The position numbers were made by a program, and so were the translations under genes. Shown one piece after another: positions 1 through 8,559 of a stretch of 45,896 nt of DNA. The notes beneath the pieces are model-generated. The model was given only the letters and a program-made list of their open reading frames with translations, did no database searches and was not told the origin of the DNA. Positions within the stretch are counted from its first letter, which is position 1. Each line of letters opens with the position of its first letter. This stretch comes from Aequorivita sinensis (GTDB taxonomy: Bacteria; Bacteroidota; Bacteroidia; Flavobacteriales; Flavobacteriaceae), in NCBI RefSeq assembly GCF_006346335.1, contig NZ_VDMC01000017.1, positions 1 to 45,896 of the forward strand, read 5' to 3'.

Positions 1-139
1 TGACTGTTATTACAACTCTAAAACTGACGAAATTATAGCAATACCAAGTTTTACAATCATTTCGGACGATGAAGCATTTATGGAATGTTTTGGACGAGAC
101 TTGGGAAAAGTGGAGAAAAATAAATTTAACAACCAATAA
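1..139 (+). CDS. C-terminal end of a partial small protein, possibly UPF0158-like
   Basis: An open frame enters from the left edge (codons from base 2) and stops at TAA 137-139, giving about 45 residues. It starts DCYYNSKTDEIIAIPSF and continues with an acidic stretch, which resembles the N-terminal part of UPF0158-family proteins of Bacteroidota (a DxYYN.kTgEii.iP pattern). The protein ends soon after that motif, earlier than I would expect for the family, so it may be truncated. The upstream part is outside the window. Function unknown. Confidence 0.35.
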   Translation, partial: DCYYNSKTDEIIAIPSFTIISDDEAFMECFGRDLGKVEKNKFNNQ

Positions 140-190
140 CAAGAAAGGTTGATAGAAATACACTGTATTCTGCGCATTAATCCCATTCAA

Positions 191-913
191 TTAACCATCC
201 AATCCTGCTTTCAAAACCTCAATTAATTCAGCTCTGTAATTTCGTGAAACAGGATACTGTTGATGGTCATTGAGTACCACACTTTGTCCTTCTAATTTTT
301 CAATGTGGTCAATATTGATAATATGTGAACGATGACAACGGAATAACTTATCGTGTATTTGTTCATAAACTTTTAGTGGTTTTGAGGAAAGTATCACTTT
401 GTCTTTTAGTTGAAATTTACTGTACATTCCATCTGCGGTAATGGATAGTATTTCGTGAATATTGATGAAATAAGTTCCTTCATGTGATTTAATCACAATG
501 ACATTTTGATTCTCAATTGTTTTTAATTGCTGATAGGTGTTTTCTGTTTTCTTTTCTTTTAAAATGCGCTCCAAACATGCAGAAAGTTCAGTGTACTCTA
601 TTGGTTTTAGTAAATAATCGAAAGCTGAAAGTCTTATCGCTTGAATGGTATATTGATCATATGCGGTGACAAAAATCAATTTGAAATTGAATTCTTCTTC
701 ATTTAAAAATGATTTGATTTTTAATCCAATATGTTCGGGCATTTGAATGTCCAAAAATACAACATCAGGTTGCTCTTTTCGAATTAAATCAACCCCTTCC
801 ATCAAACTTTTAGCTTCACCAACTAATTGGTACGGAAGTCCGAGTGATTCTATTGAAAAAACCAATAATTCTCTTGGGTTAGGCTCATCATCGATAACAA
901 TGTATTTAATCAT
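191..913 (-). CDS. LytTR-family response regulator
   Basis: A 240-residue two-component response regulator. Residues 1-120 form a receiver domain: the acidic pair D8/D9, phospho-acceptor D55 in VVFLDIQMP, a T near FVTAYD, and K in DYLLKP. Residues about 140-235 form a LytTR DNA-binding domain with the typical FRCHRSHIIN segment. It is the distal gene of a minus-strand pair and overlaps the sensor kinase by 8 bp (906-913), so the two are cotranscribed and probably translationally coupled. It should be phosphorylated by that kinase and act as a DNA-binding regulator; targets cannot be read from the sequence. The divergent secreted protein at 3833 is a possible target by position only. Confidence 0.93.
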   Translation of the reverse strand: MIKYIVIDDEPNPRELLVFSIESLGLPYQLVGEAKSLMEGVDLIRKEQPDVVFLDIQMPEHIGLKIKSFLNEEEFNFKLIFVTAYDQYTIQAIRLSAFDYLLKPIEYTELSACLERILKEKKTENTYQQLKTIENQNVIVIKSHEGTYFINIHEILSITADGMYSKFQLKDKVILSSKPLKVYEQIHDKLFRCHRSHIINIDHIEKLEGQSVVLNDHQQYPVSRNYRAELIEVLKAGLDG

Positions 914-3704
914 TTTCTTTCACTTTTATGGTGGTTTTTGTTCCTTGGTCAGTAGAAGAGACTTCTAAATCAACACTAATCTCATTGAGGGAGTTGATAT
1001 ACTTAATTCGCTTTCTAATCGCTTGCATTGCAAACGAATCAGATTTGTTGTTTTCTTGGTTAATTTGATTGGCTTTTTCTATTCCAATCCCGTTATCACT
1101 AATTTCTAGGGTGTAAGATAAATCATCAATTTTATGAAGAATAATGCTGATCTTCTTTTCGCCATGTTTATGTTTTAATCCATGATGGATTGAATTCTCT
1201 GCAATGGGTTGTGTAATTAAGGATGGAATTCTAAAGTCTTCTAAATCCATTTCTTCATTGATATTCATCTCAATATTCAGCTTATCTTCAAATCGATTTC
1301 TCTCTAATTCTAAATAGTTATTGAGAATGTCTAATTCTTGCCTTAAAGAAATCAGTTCTTTTTGTGAATAGTTTAATATTCCACGCATTAATGAAGAAAA
1401 TTTCTGAACCATTTTGAAGGCTGCACCTGTTTCTTTTTTTGCAATTTTCAATTGAATAGATGAAAGGGTGTTGAAAACAAAGTGTGGATTCATCTGAGAT
1501 CGAATTGCGGTTAGTTCCGATTTAAAAACCCTGGCTTTTAAACGCTCTTCTTGTATTCTTTTTAGGTTTTCCTTTCTCATGGTAGAGAGTCTCTTTTTTT
1601 GGATGCCGATTAACAAAAGAATGACGGAAATAAAAACAACGAGAATAAACCAAAACGATTTATAAAAAGGAGAATTAACATAGATTTTTACAGGATAATT
1701 TGTTGTGTTTTCATTGGTTTTTAGAATAAACGCTAATGTTGAATTTCCTTCTGGAACGAAAGCCATATTAAACTGGAAAGCATTTTGCTGATTGGCTTCC
1801 ATTTTTGTCCATTCATCTTGGTTTCCTAATGTGTAATACAACTCATAATTGGTGAAAAAAGAAAGGTCTTTATTGGTTTTTAAAAACAACTCTATTCCCT
1901 TGTTTTGATGAGATAAGTTAATGGTTTCGGTGATCATTTCACCATTCTTTTGACTAATGATCAATGCTAAGTCTTTTGGAGGAGTTTGGTATATGAATTC
2001 CGAATAGTTATGAATTATATACACATCACTTAATGTTGTGATAAGTAAGTCTGTCTTATTCTTCGAAATATTAACAATGTCTTTCCCTTTTGTAAGCTGT
2101 GCTATAAAATTTATTTTTCTTACCTGATCAATATTTGCGTTGTATAAAACGACTTCATTTTTGTTATAACAAAGTACTTCTTCATCACTTATTTTTGTGA
2201 TTTTCCGAATGTTTTTTAATGGAAGTTGTGTTGAATTTTTAGTCTTAAATTCAAGCACTTCTCCATTATAATCAAAAAGATAAATGAGATTTCCAAGTTT
2301 ATTGACTGCAATAAGATTTCTATTTTGTTCGATTGTCTTTTCAATAGAATAGTCACTTCTATTGATGATTATTAATCCTGTTTTAGTACTTAAATAAAAC
2401 TGTGAATTTATTTTGTCAAAATAAATGTTGTTATGCCACTTTCCTTTGTTAATTTTAATCCCTTTTGTCAGATTTTGAAAATCTTCAGAAGTAGCCACAA
2501 AAACATCGCTATCTACATAAATAGCTTTCGTGGAGTGAACCTTTTCTGATTCAATTACAGTATGTGTATTTAAGTCAATCACAAATAATCGATCACAGTA
2601 AACATATAAAAGGTCGTCTTTGTGTGCTATAGATTGTACTTCTCCATTTTTAGTCAAATGGATTACCTTCTTGATGTCTTGTTCGATGTTCCACGAAATA
2701 AGTGAACCGAGATTAGTTCCCAAAAATAAATTCCCATTCGTCAAATAAGACGCTACAATTTTTTCCTTTCTTTGAAGAATAGAGCTCATGTCATTTTTCA
2801 TTATCTCAGTAGAAGGAATTTGAAGTACTCCTTCATATTTCGTCCCCATCCAAATATTCTCAAATTGATCAAATGAAATAGCATGAATAGGCGTTCCTTG
2901 GTAATAATGTTTCCATTTTTGTTGCTTAGGAATCCATATTGACAATCCATCATTATGACCTATTGTAATCAAACCATTTTTTTGAATTTTAATATCGTAT
3001 AGTTTTACATTTAAAAGTCGAATAGGTAAATCAAATCGCATATTGATTTGACCTGATTTTTGATCAAATTCATAAACCATGTTTTCAGAAACGAGGTAAT
3101 TGTTTTCTTTAGATGTGAAGACCTTGCGAACTGACTTTTTAAATTGTGTTGGAATTTTACATTGTTTTTGTAGGTTATATAAGTCAATTGTATTATGGCT
3201 TTGTCGGATTAAGAAATAACCCTTTTCTGTTTTTATAAACCCATGATGATACTGATCAATTCCAAAATCTATTTTCTTGAAATTAGTATTCTGACCAATA
3301 AAAAGTGAGTTCGGTGTAGTTACAAAAATTGAATCTTTGATGACCACTAAGTCTTTGATGTTTTCCTCAAAATGTTGGATGAGTAAAAGACTATCATTTT
3401 TTAATTGATAAATACTGTTGTTGAAACTTAAGGCGAAAATATTGTTTTCTTGCAAGTATATTTTATGAAAAGTTTCTTCTGATTCACTATGAAGTGGTGA
3501 TAGCACTTTTCCTGTATATCTGAATAGCCCTTTTTCTGAGGCAATCAATATTTCATTCTTGGCTTTATATTCGACAATATCATATACAGTTCCGAAATGT
3601 TCATAGTCAATAGGAATAGTCATTGGTTCATTTTCCTGACTAAATAGAGGGAAACAAAGTAAAAATGTGATGAATGCTATTATGTTATGTTTAAACATAT
3701 TCAA
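906..3704 (-). CDS. Propeller-type sensor histidine kinase (LytS/HisKA-5-like)
   Basis: A 932-residue membrane sensor kinase. Residues 1-22 form a signal peptide ending near LFSQ. Residues about 25-600 are beta-rich with repeated W/G turn motifs, as in two-component regulator propeller (ligand-sensing, periplasmic) domains, followed by a Y_Y_Y-like stretch. One membrane segment (SFWFILVVFISVILLLIGI) precedes a coiled linker. The cytoplasmic part has the pfam06580 kinase core with the phospho-accepting His in MNPHFVFNTLSSIQ, then an HATPase_c domain with an N box (AENSIHHGLKH) and G box (ISDNGIGIEKA). It is cotranscribed with the LytTR regulator immediately downstream (8 bp overlap). The ligand is unknown. 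The ATG at 3704 is preferred because the signal peptide begins there. Confidence 0.92.
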   Translation of the reverse strand: MNMFKHNIIAFITFLLCFPLFSQENEPMTIPIDYEHFGTVYDIVEYKAKNEILIASEKGLFRYTGKVLSPLHSESEETFHKIYLQENNIFALSFNNSIYQLKNDSLLLIQHFEENIKDLVVIKDSIFVTTPNSLFIGQNTNFKKIDFGIDQYHHGFIKTEKGYFLIRQSHNTIDLYNLQKQCKIPTQFKKSVRKVFTSKENNYLVSENMVYEFDQKSGQINMRFDLPIRLLNVKLYDIKIQKNGLITIGHNDGLSIWIPKQQKWKHYYQGTPIHAISFDQFENIWMGTKYEGVLQIPSTEIMKNDMSSILQRKEKIVASYLTNGNLFLGTNLGSLISWNIEQDIKKVIHLTKNGEVQSIAHKDDLLYVYCDRLFVIDLNTHTVIESEKVHSTKAIYVDSDVFVATSEDFQNLTKGIKINKGKWHNNIYFDKINSQFYLSTKTGLIIINRSDYSIEKTIEQNRNLIAVNKLGNLIYLFDYNGEVLEFKTKNSTQLPLKNIRKITKISDEEVLCYNKNEVVLYNANIDQVRKINFIAQLTKGKDIVNISKNKTDLLITTLSDVYIIHNYSEFIYQTPPKDLALIISQKNGEMITETINLSHQNKGIELFLKTNKDLSFFTNYELYYTLGNQDEWTKMEANQQNAFQFNMAFVPEGNSTLAFILKTNENTTNYPVKIYVNSPFYKSFWFILVVFISVILLLIGIQKKRLSTMRKENLKRIQEERLKARVFKSELTAIRSQMNPHFVFNTLSSIQLKIAKKETGAAFKMVQKFSSLMRGILNYSQKELISLRQELDILNNYLELERNRFEDKLNIEMNINEEMDLEDFRIPSLITQPIAENSIHHGLKHKHGEKKISIILHKIDDLSYTLEISDNGIGIEKANQINQENNKSDSFAMQAIRKRIKYINSLNEISVDLEVSSTDQGTKTTIKVKEND

Positions 3705-3832
3705 AATTAATATAAAAAAAATCGATGGTTTTGTCGTTTAGCAATTATATCTGTTGTTCAGCAATTGCTTACAAATAATTTGACCTCTTCTTGTTTAATT
3801 TGCTCTGAATTTAAAATAAAAATCTAAGAAAA

Positions 3833-4924
3833 ATGAACAAGTTAACCCTGATTATCGCATTACTTTGCCTTGGTAACAGCACTATGGCTCAGCTAGGTGC
3901 GTTAAACAAAATGAAAAATAAAATCGAGAGTTCTAAAGCGAGTGTAAAGTCTGCATCAATGCCTGTTATTGGTGAAAAAGAATTAGATGAGCAAACTTAT
4001 GCGGACCATGATCGATTGTTTGTGGCAGAAAACGGTCAAATGATTATTAAAGGGGTACACACCGCAGATTATACAGATGATATCAATTTCTCAGGTAATT
4101 ATTATATCAACACTTTTGCCATTGAAGCACCAGCCAATCAATTCAGCAAGGATACTACAAAAGCTTATTTAGGGTTTGCAATTGAATACGACCAAGAAAA
4201 ACACACTATGCAAATTCATTGGGATGAAGGAAACTCAAATTATGCAATGGTGCCAGATCGATATAAGTCATCTGCTGACAAAGGAAATGTAATGTTTCAA
4301 ATGGGAATGACAGGTGGACCATCTTCTTGGTATAATGCAGAATGTTTATTGTTAGAACCAGGTGTAATTTTAATAGGTGCTAATGTATACCATAAAAATG
4401 ATGAGATTGGACACCAGTGGATGAACAATATTACACCAGAATCTTTCATCATCGCTGCCAAAGACACTACGAAGTTTAAAGAGTACCAAAAAAATGTAGA
4501 ATACACATCGAAAGTTGTATTTGAAAAATTTGATGCTTTGCGTGCCATGTGGAAAAACGATGAAATTAAAGATGCGAAGCCATTGCCTGCAGAAGGAATG
4601 AAAGACGCGGCTTTGAAATCTGACGCTTTGGCTTTGATTCAAAGAACTGCAAAAGGGTACAAATGGAAAGAAGAAGTAATCTATGCTTATGTGACTTCAA
4701 CAGATTGGGAAATTAAAAAACATCCTTTTACTGGAGCAACATTAAAACGAGTAGCCAAAGCTATTGTGGTAATGAAAACACCTCAAGGTAATTATAAACG
4801 CGAAGGTTTTTACATCGCTCAAGATTATGTTGGAGGAGGAAACTTTGGAAAAACGTATATGCTGTATAACGACCAAAGAATCTACTATGTGAATCCAAAT
4901 GACGCAATGAAATATAAAAACTAA
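3833..4924 (+). CDS. Secreted protein of unknown function
   Basis: A 363-residue protein with a clear signal peptide (residues 1-19, ending STMAQ). It then has a charged alpha-helical stretch (about 25-45, KMKNKIESSKAS) and a mostly beta/mixed C-terminal part. I do not recognise a named domain. The C-terminus has aromatic-rich motifs (YIAQDYVGGGNFGKTY) of the kind seen in exported hypothetical proteins of flavobacteria. It is transcribed divergently from the kinase/regulator pair, with 128 bp between starts, so the intervening region may hold both promoters. Immediately downstream, 10 bp after the stop, begins a duplicated fragment of an unrelated gene, so this marks the left border of the mosaic region. 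Confidence 0.75.
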   Translation: MNKLTLIIALLCLGNSTMAQLGALNKMKNKIESSKASVKSASMPVIGEKELDEQTYADHDRLFVAENGQMIIKGVHTADYTDDINFSGNYYINTFAIEAPANQFSKDTTKAYLGFAIEYDQEKHTMQIHWDEGNSNYAMVPDRYKSSADKGNVMFQMGMTGGPSSWYNAECLLLEPGVILIGANVYHKNDEIGHQWMNNITPESFIIAAKDTTKFKEYQKNVEYTSKVVFEKFDALRAMWKNDEIKDAKPLPAEGMKDAALKSDALALIQRTAKGYKWKEEVIYAYVTSTDWEIKKHPFTGATLKRVAKAIVVMKTPQGNYKREGFYIAQDYVGGGNFGKTYMLYNDQRIYYVNPNDAMKYKN

Positions 4925-4933
4925 TCAACATAT

Positions 4934-4999
4934 AAAGAATATGATGAGAAGGGACAGATAGTGTTGCGTGATCCTAAGAATATAAATATTATAAAATGA
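4934..4999 (+). pseudogene. 3' remnant of an OB-fold secreted protein gene
   Basis: Twenty-two codons, reading KEYDEKGQIVLRDPKNINI then IK and stop, match the C-terminus of the intact gene at 20561-20923 with one residue different (N for S). The rest of the gene is absent here; the fragment begins 10 bp after the stop of the preceding secreted-protein gene. This looks like the product of recombination or deletion between related loci. Confidence 0.8.
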
Positions 5000-5266
5000 T
5001 TCGATTTTTCATTATCGTAAAATAAAAACTCTTCTAACCTTTCACCAGCAATTGCTATTTAAAGGTTGAGAGCCTTTTGGATTCGATATCTTCATATTTT
5101 CTAAATAACCAAAATAGAGTTAGGTGACTGCAATGAAACCGTTAAACTTTGCAGAATATAATAACTCATTTTATGCTAAGAATTATAGTCCCTTTTAGTG
5201 ACAATCGAGTCCGAGCTGGGATTCGATGAGGAAAGAACGCGTGGGGACTCGCACATTAGCAGGGGG
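4934..5266 (+). repeat. Segmental duplication, copy 1 (partner 20858-21145)
   Basis: This block is a diverged copy of 20858-21145. The shared sequence begins inside the last 22 codons of an OB-fold gene, runs through the same 3' untranslated region (for example ATTCGATA, CTTCATATTTTCTAAATAAC, GTGACTGCAATGAAACCGTT) and ends in a REP-like palindrome (5236-5266) close in sequence to those at 6770, 16983 and 24532. The copy here is about 45 bp longer near its 3' end. It lies in the 613-bp gap between two genes; the rest of the gap holds only gene debris. Confidence 0.85.
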
Positions 5267-5406
5267 CTTTTAAAGGAACTTATACGACAAATTACAATCA
5301 ATTTATAGATGAAGATACTCGATTAAAAAGTAAAGATATGAACGATTTAAAAGTTGTTTGGACACCTGAAAAAATAATCTTTGCTGATGGAACAACTTTT
5401 GAATAA
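5260..5406 (+). pseudogene. C-terminal fragment of an unrecognised gene
   Basis: An open frame without a start codon runs from the end of the REP-like palindrome to TAA 5404-5406. Its translation is protein-like in composition (GTYTTNYNQFIDEDT, then VVWTPEKIIFADGTTFE). The upstream part seems to have been replaced by the repeat. I cannot name the parent gene. The following bases to 5537 contain nothing I can support beyond short inverted pieces. Confidence 0.35.
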
Positions 5407-5537
5407 AATCTATGACAACAGTGGCGATAAGCAAAGTTAAGAGCTAACCCATTCAACTACTCATAGCCGAGGTCTTTATAGGCAAGCTAAATTATTTGCC
5501 GGTCCTAAAATGAACAAACTATTATACACAGAAATCG

Positions 5538-6239
5538 ATGATATTATTAAAATCCTTGTACGCTTTGTTGTCTAAATCAAAAGCTAGTGATAATAGAAAA
5601 GCTAGCGATTTAACAGACAAAACCGAAAATTATATTGGGTTGGACTCAAATAAAATTAAGTTATTACAAAAAAAATATAACTGTGATGACCAAGAAGAAT
5701 TAGTTATTAAATTGCAGGAAAAGGAATTGTATAATGAGGAATTTACGGAAGAAGAAAAAATTTTTTATGACAATCCTGAATGGGAATTTATAAAAAGTAT
5801 TGCGGAACTGGGTTTCATTCTATATAGAGAACATCAATACGGTAAGTCGGTAGCTATAAACGAATTAATAGAGGGCTATTACCAAATTCACTTAGATGAA
5901 CATCAAAATCCTTTCAAAGAATTAATAAATTTTACTCTGAAGTATTTTGATAGGTTTTTTGTTGAAAACCCAATAGAGGCTGAGAAATTATTAAAACATT
6001 CATTTCCAACTATGCACTTATATATTAAGCGACAAATTTCCACCCAGAAAAGCGAAATAACAAGTAGGGTTCCCATTGATGAGCAAAGAGCATTTGATGA
6101 GTTTTTAATCTTTTGCAAAAACGCTTTTTGTTCGCATTATCCAGATAAAACTATTCGGGACGAACGAATAAAATATAATTTCAAAATTTTTCATAACAGC
6201 TTAATTCAATTTATCGATGCTGAAGAAGCAAACTTATAA
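5538..6239 (+). CDS. Hypothetical protein, acidic and helical
   Basis: A 233-residue soluble protein rich in E/K/I/N with long predicted helices and no signal peptide. The N-terminal 30 residues are serine/lysine-rich and low in complexity; the core (about 60-220) has regular aromatic spacing (IFYDNPEWEFIKSIAELGF, FTLKYFDRFFVENP). No family recognised. The start is uncertain: an alternative ATG at 5510 in another frame reads 21 codons across this start, so a frameshift in the 5' end is possible. It is flanked by gene debris upstream and by repeat sequence downstream. Confidence 0.6.
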   Translation: MILLKSLYALLSKSKASDNRKASDLTDKTENYIGLDSNKIKLLQKKYNCDDQEELVIKLQEKELYNEEFTEEEKIFYDNPEWEFIKSIAELGFILYREHQYGKSVAINELIEGYYQIHLDEHQNPFKELINFTLKYFDRFFVENPIEAEKLLKHSFPTMHLYIKRQISTQKSEITSRVPIDEQRAFDEFLIFCKNAFCSHYPDKTIRDERIKYNFKIFHNSLIQFIDAEEANL

Positions 6240-6423
6240 AATGTCAGCCCACAACATATGTGTATAAACTTTAGCATTCAAATGTCGCATAAAATTTGCT
6301 TCTTTTTAGCCCATTTGTTGTCATAAAATATAAACATAGACACAGCTATGCTTAGTTTTTCTTCCTAAACTGAACTAAAAATAATTCAAATTTTTCATAC
6401 AACTTTTAAAAGTTAAATTGGTA

Positions 6424-6796
6424 TAAGTGCCGGAGGGGGTGTGTTTGATTATTAGTTTATCTTGTATTTGTTGTTTTGGAATGGCAATTATATGTTTTGG
6501 GTGACATTTTAACTGTCCTCCCGAACTTTGATGTATTCACTACATGTTGTTATAAAGTCCCTAATTTCTTTTCTTATTACGATTATTTGTTCTTAATGAT
6601 TTTGGGGTTTATGGTGTTAGAATCATATTATTTAGGTGTAATTGTTGACAATTATTTGACAAGATATTACTTCCCGAAATAAAATTTTAATTATTCGTGC
6701 TATGTTTGAATGTGATGGTGTAGTTAGGGTGTATATGCTGATAATGAGAATTTAAGTTCTATGAGAACCAACGCGAGGGGACTCGCGCACTAGCGG
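6424..6796 (+). repeat. Partial copy of the long non-coding repeat (3' part)
   Basis: This stretch resembles the 3' portion of the long repeat found whole at 8560-9206: an AGTGC..GGAGG..GGTG..GTTTGATTATT block, then ATTCGTGCTA-type and GAATTTAAGTT-type blocks, ending in the palindromic unit with GCGAG/CTCGC arms and CACTAGCGG (6770-6796). The repeat's 5' part, with the strong hairpin, is missing. A short open frame at 6476-6682 lies inside it and I do not believe it is a gene. The surrounding gap 6240-7024 otherwise shows no gene; a coding-like scrap with no start is visible at about 6905-6980. Confidence 0.65.
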
Positions 6797-6997
6797 TGTA
6801 AAGTTCGATATAACGGCCGTTTGCGCTGCGCTCAATTCGTTTTTAGGGGTTATATTGCTTGCTATAACACAATTATCCACTCAGCAAGCTTTAAAAATCG
6901 AATTCCCGAGAAATTTCATAAAATTCATGAAATACGGAAATCTTAACCCTAAAACTGAATTTAAAAGAAAATTAGTGTAGTTTTGAGACAGACTGCC

Positions 6998-7007
6998 GTT
7001 GTAGGGC
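6998..7007 (+). repeat. Cassette left boundary repeat (cassette 1)
   Basis: GTTGTAGGGC stands 17 bp before the first gene of a two-gene unit; its perfect inverse GCCCTACAAC lies 4 bp after the last stop codon (7967-7976). The arrangement, a core repeat before the gene and its inverse after it, recurs at 8097/8560, 21343/22482 and 22613/24132 with different sequences each time. Confidence 0.75.
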
Positions 7008-7024
7008 ATTAAAAAACTGACTAA

Positions 7025-7501
7025 TTGAGAATAGAAATAATCAACAGTGAAATCATTGACTTGAAGGAGTTCGAGTTGAATTGGAGATGGGAAAAGACTC
7101 ATAACCCAGATATTTCTGATTTAGAAAAAGCTCAAATTGAACCAGTAAGTGAAATAGAATCAAAACGGTTAAATAAGGTAATTGACTATTTTGAAATTGA
7201 AGATAATTTAAGCAATGACTTTATTGAAACTGATTGGATAAGTGCAAGCAGTGAAAATGACGAAAAAATAGACACATTTCGCAATAAACTCACCTCAATT
7301 CTTGATACTTGGGACGAAAATGTGATTGTTACTTGGAATCGAACTACGGCACTGAAGACAACTAAAGAAATTTTTTTAAAATATTGGGACGACTTCTGTT
7401 ATCCGAGCTCAGATGATGTGACTATAATTTCAGAAGAAACCAATTGGGTAATGTTTTATAGGCATTTTGAAGTTGCGAATATTTGGACAAGAAAAAAATG
7501 A
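7025..7501 (+). CDS. Hypothetical protein, first gene of a two-gene cassette
   Basis: A 158-residue acidic protein read from a TTG at 7025; no in-frame ATG is suitable, and the coding composition begins right there (MRIEIINSEIIDLKEFEL). It contains many tryptophans (NWRWEK, ETDWIS, DTWDEN, VTWNR, KYWDDF, ETNWVMF), giving it the look of small cytoplasmic immunity-type or DUF proteins, but I cannot assign a family. Its stop overlaps the next gene's ATG (ATGA, 7498-7501), so the two proteins are translationally coupled and probably act together. The pair is enclosed by perfect 10-bp inverted repeats. Confidence 0.7.
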   Translation: MRIEIINSEIIDLKEFELNWRWEKTHNPDISDLEKAQIEPVSEIESKRLNKVIDYFEIEDNLSNDFIETDWISASSENDEKIDTFRNKLTSILDTWDENVIVTWNRTTALKTTKEIFLKYWDDFCYPSSDDVTIISEETNWVMFYRHFEVANIWTRKK

Positions 7502-7962
7502 AGTACAAGAATTATAAATCGGCTATCCACAATTTTACTCACTCTTTTATGAGCATTGACTACTTGAAAAGTGGTCGACTTGCAGTAAATGTGCTTATTG
7601 ACTTGTACAACCTCGGACTTGAGCCCAAGACGACTTTTGACTTTATCAACAAGACCATTCAACCAATTGACGCAGAGTCAAAAGAGAGTAAGCAATTAAT
7701 GAACGACTATTTAGATTGGTTACCAGACCACTTTGACAGCCATAATTGCGACCTGACAAAATTGGAAAGATTAGAGACAACAACTTGGATTGACTTTGAT
7801 AAGGCATTTAGTCCACCGAGAATGAATAACGCAATTGAATTTACAGTCAATGCTATAACAAAATGGAAAGCCGACGGTAGAAACGATGAAATTATCGAAA
7901 TGTCACAAAATGAGTTGATCAAGAAGAATTATTTGAAATTGAGAATACCTGAATGGAAATAA
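7498..7962 (+). CDS. Hypothetical protein, second gene of a two-gene cassette
   Basis: A 154-residue protein from ATG 7498; an upstream in-frame TTG (7483) is less likely because the ATG overlaps the previous stop as ATGA. It is helical and rich in D/N/K/W, with no signal peptide or membrane segment. There is a conserved-looking centre (YLDWLPDHFDSHNCDL) and a C-terminal EWK end. Family not recognised. Together with the preceding gene it is the whole cargo of the cassette, which suggests a two-component unit such as toxin/antidote or a stress pair; this is inference from gene arrangement only. Confidence 0.7.
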   Translation: MKYKNYKSAIHNFTHSFMSIDYLKSGRLAVNVLIDLYNLGLEPKTTFDFINKTIQPIDAESKESKQLMNDYLDWLPDHFDSHNCDLTKLERLETTTWIDFDKAFSPPRMNNAIEFTVNAITKWKADGRNDEIIEMSQNELIKKNYLKLRIPEWK

Positions 7963-7966
7963 AAAC

Positions 7967-8106
7967 GCCCTACAACAGCACCTAAGAAAACATGGGGCGG
8001 GCGGTGGTTTTAGCTAAGTTCGTTCTTCGTGGCTATCTTTGTCGCGGGCGGACAGGAAAATGCTTCAAAAAGCCCCACGTCTCTTAGCTGCGACACGTTG
8101 TACACA
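7967..8106 (+). other. attC-like recombination site between cassettes 1 and 2
   Basis: A 140-bp block from GCCCTACAAC (inverse of the left boundary of cassette 1) to GTTGTACACA (left boundary of cassette 2). Inside the outer boxes, CACCTAAGAAAACATGGGGC and GCCCCACGTCTCTTAGCTGC are imperfect inverted repeats (about 17 of 20 paired), enclosing a variable GC-rich centre. This outer box / inner arm / variable loop layout is that of integron attC sites, but the outer box (GTTGTAC) does not strictly fit the GTTRRRY consensus, and no integrase is present in the window. Confidence 0.5.
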
Positions 8107-8123
8107 ATTAAAAAAACTGAAAC

Positions 8124-8555
8124 ATGAAAAGAACAAGTATGGCAATCGCTTTATCATTTATGAGTCTTGGCTTATTTGCTCAAGAAAAGTATATGAAAGA
8201 CATAAATGAGACTATAGAGCTTTCTAAAAAGGTTGTTTCATTGTTTAATGACAATAAAATCTCTGAATCCTTTGACCAGTTAACTCCTTATTGGCCAATG
8301 CCACAAAATGAACTTGAGTCGATTGAGGAAAAAACCATTAAATATCTAAATATAATTGAACAACGATTCGGAAAATCCATTGGAACAATAAAAGTAAAAA
8401 ATGAGACTATCTCTGATATAGCAATTAGAGAGACCTATTTAATAAGATATGAAAATACTGCAATACGATTGATTTTCACTTACTATAGAAACAATAATGG
8501 TTGGATTGTAAATGCGTTTAAATGGGACGACTCATTTACTGAAGAATTTAAATAA
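8124..8555 (+). CDS. Small secreted protein of unknown function
   Basis: A 143-residue protein with a signal peptide (residues 1-20, ending LFAQ). The mature part starts with helices (INETIELSKKVVSLFNDNK) followed by strands (YLIRYENTAIRLIFTYYRN, then GWIVNAFKWDD), a layout like NTF2-like or DUF3887-type folds, although I cannot confirm a family. It is the only gene of its cassette, bounded by GTTGTACACA (8097-8106) and TGTGTACAAT (8560-8569). Confidence 0.7.
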   Translation: MKRTSMAIALSFMSLGLFAQEKYMKDINETIELSKKVVSLFNDNKISESFDQLTPYWPMPQNELESIEEKTIKYLNIIEQRFGKSIGTIKVKNETISDIAIRETYLIRYENTAIRLIFTYYRNNNGWIVNAFKWDDSFTEEFK

Positions 8556-8559
8556 AAAC

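Noticed and set aside
6476-6682. 68-codon open frame that looks like a small membrane protein
   Set aside because: It lies wholly inside a copy of the non-coding long repeat, and the related copies do not conserve the frame.
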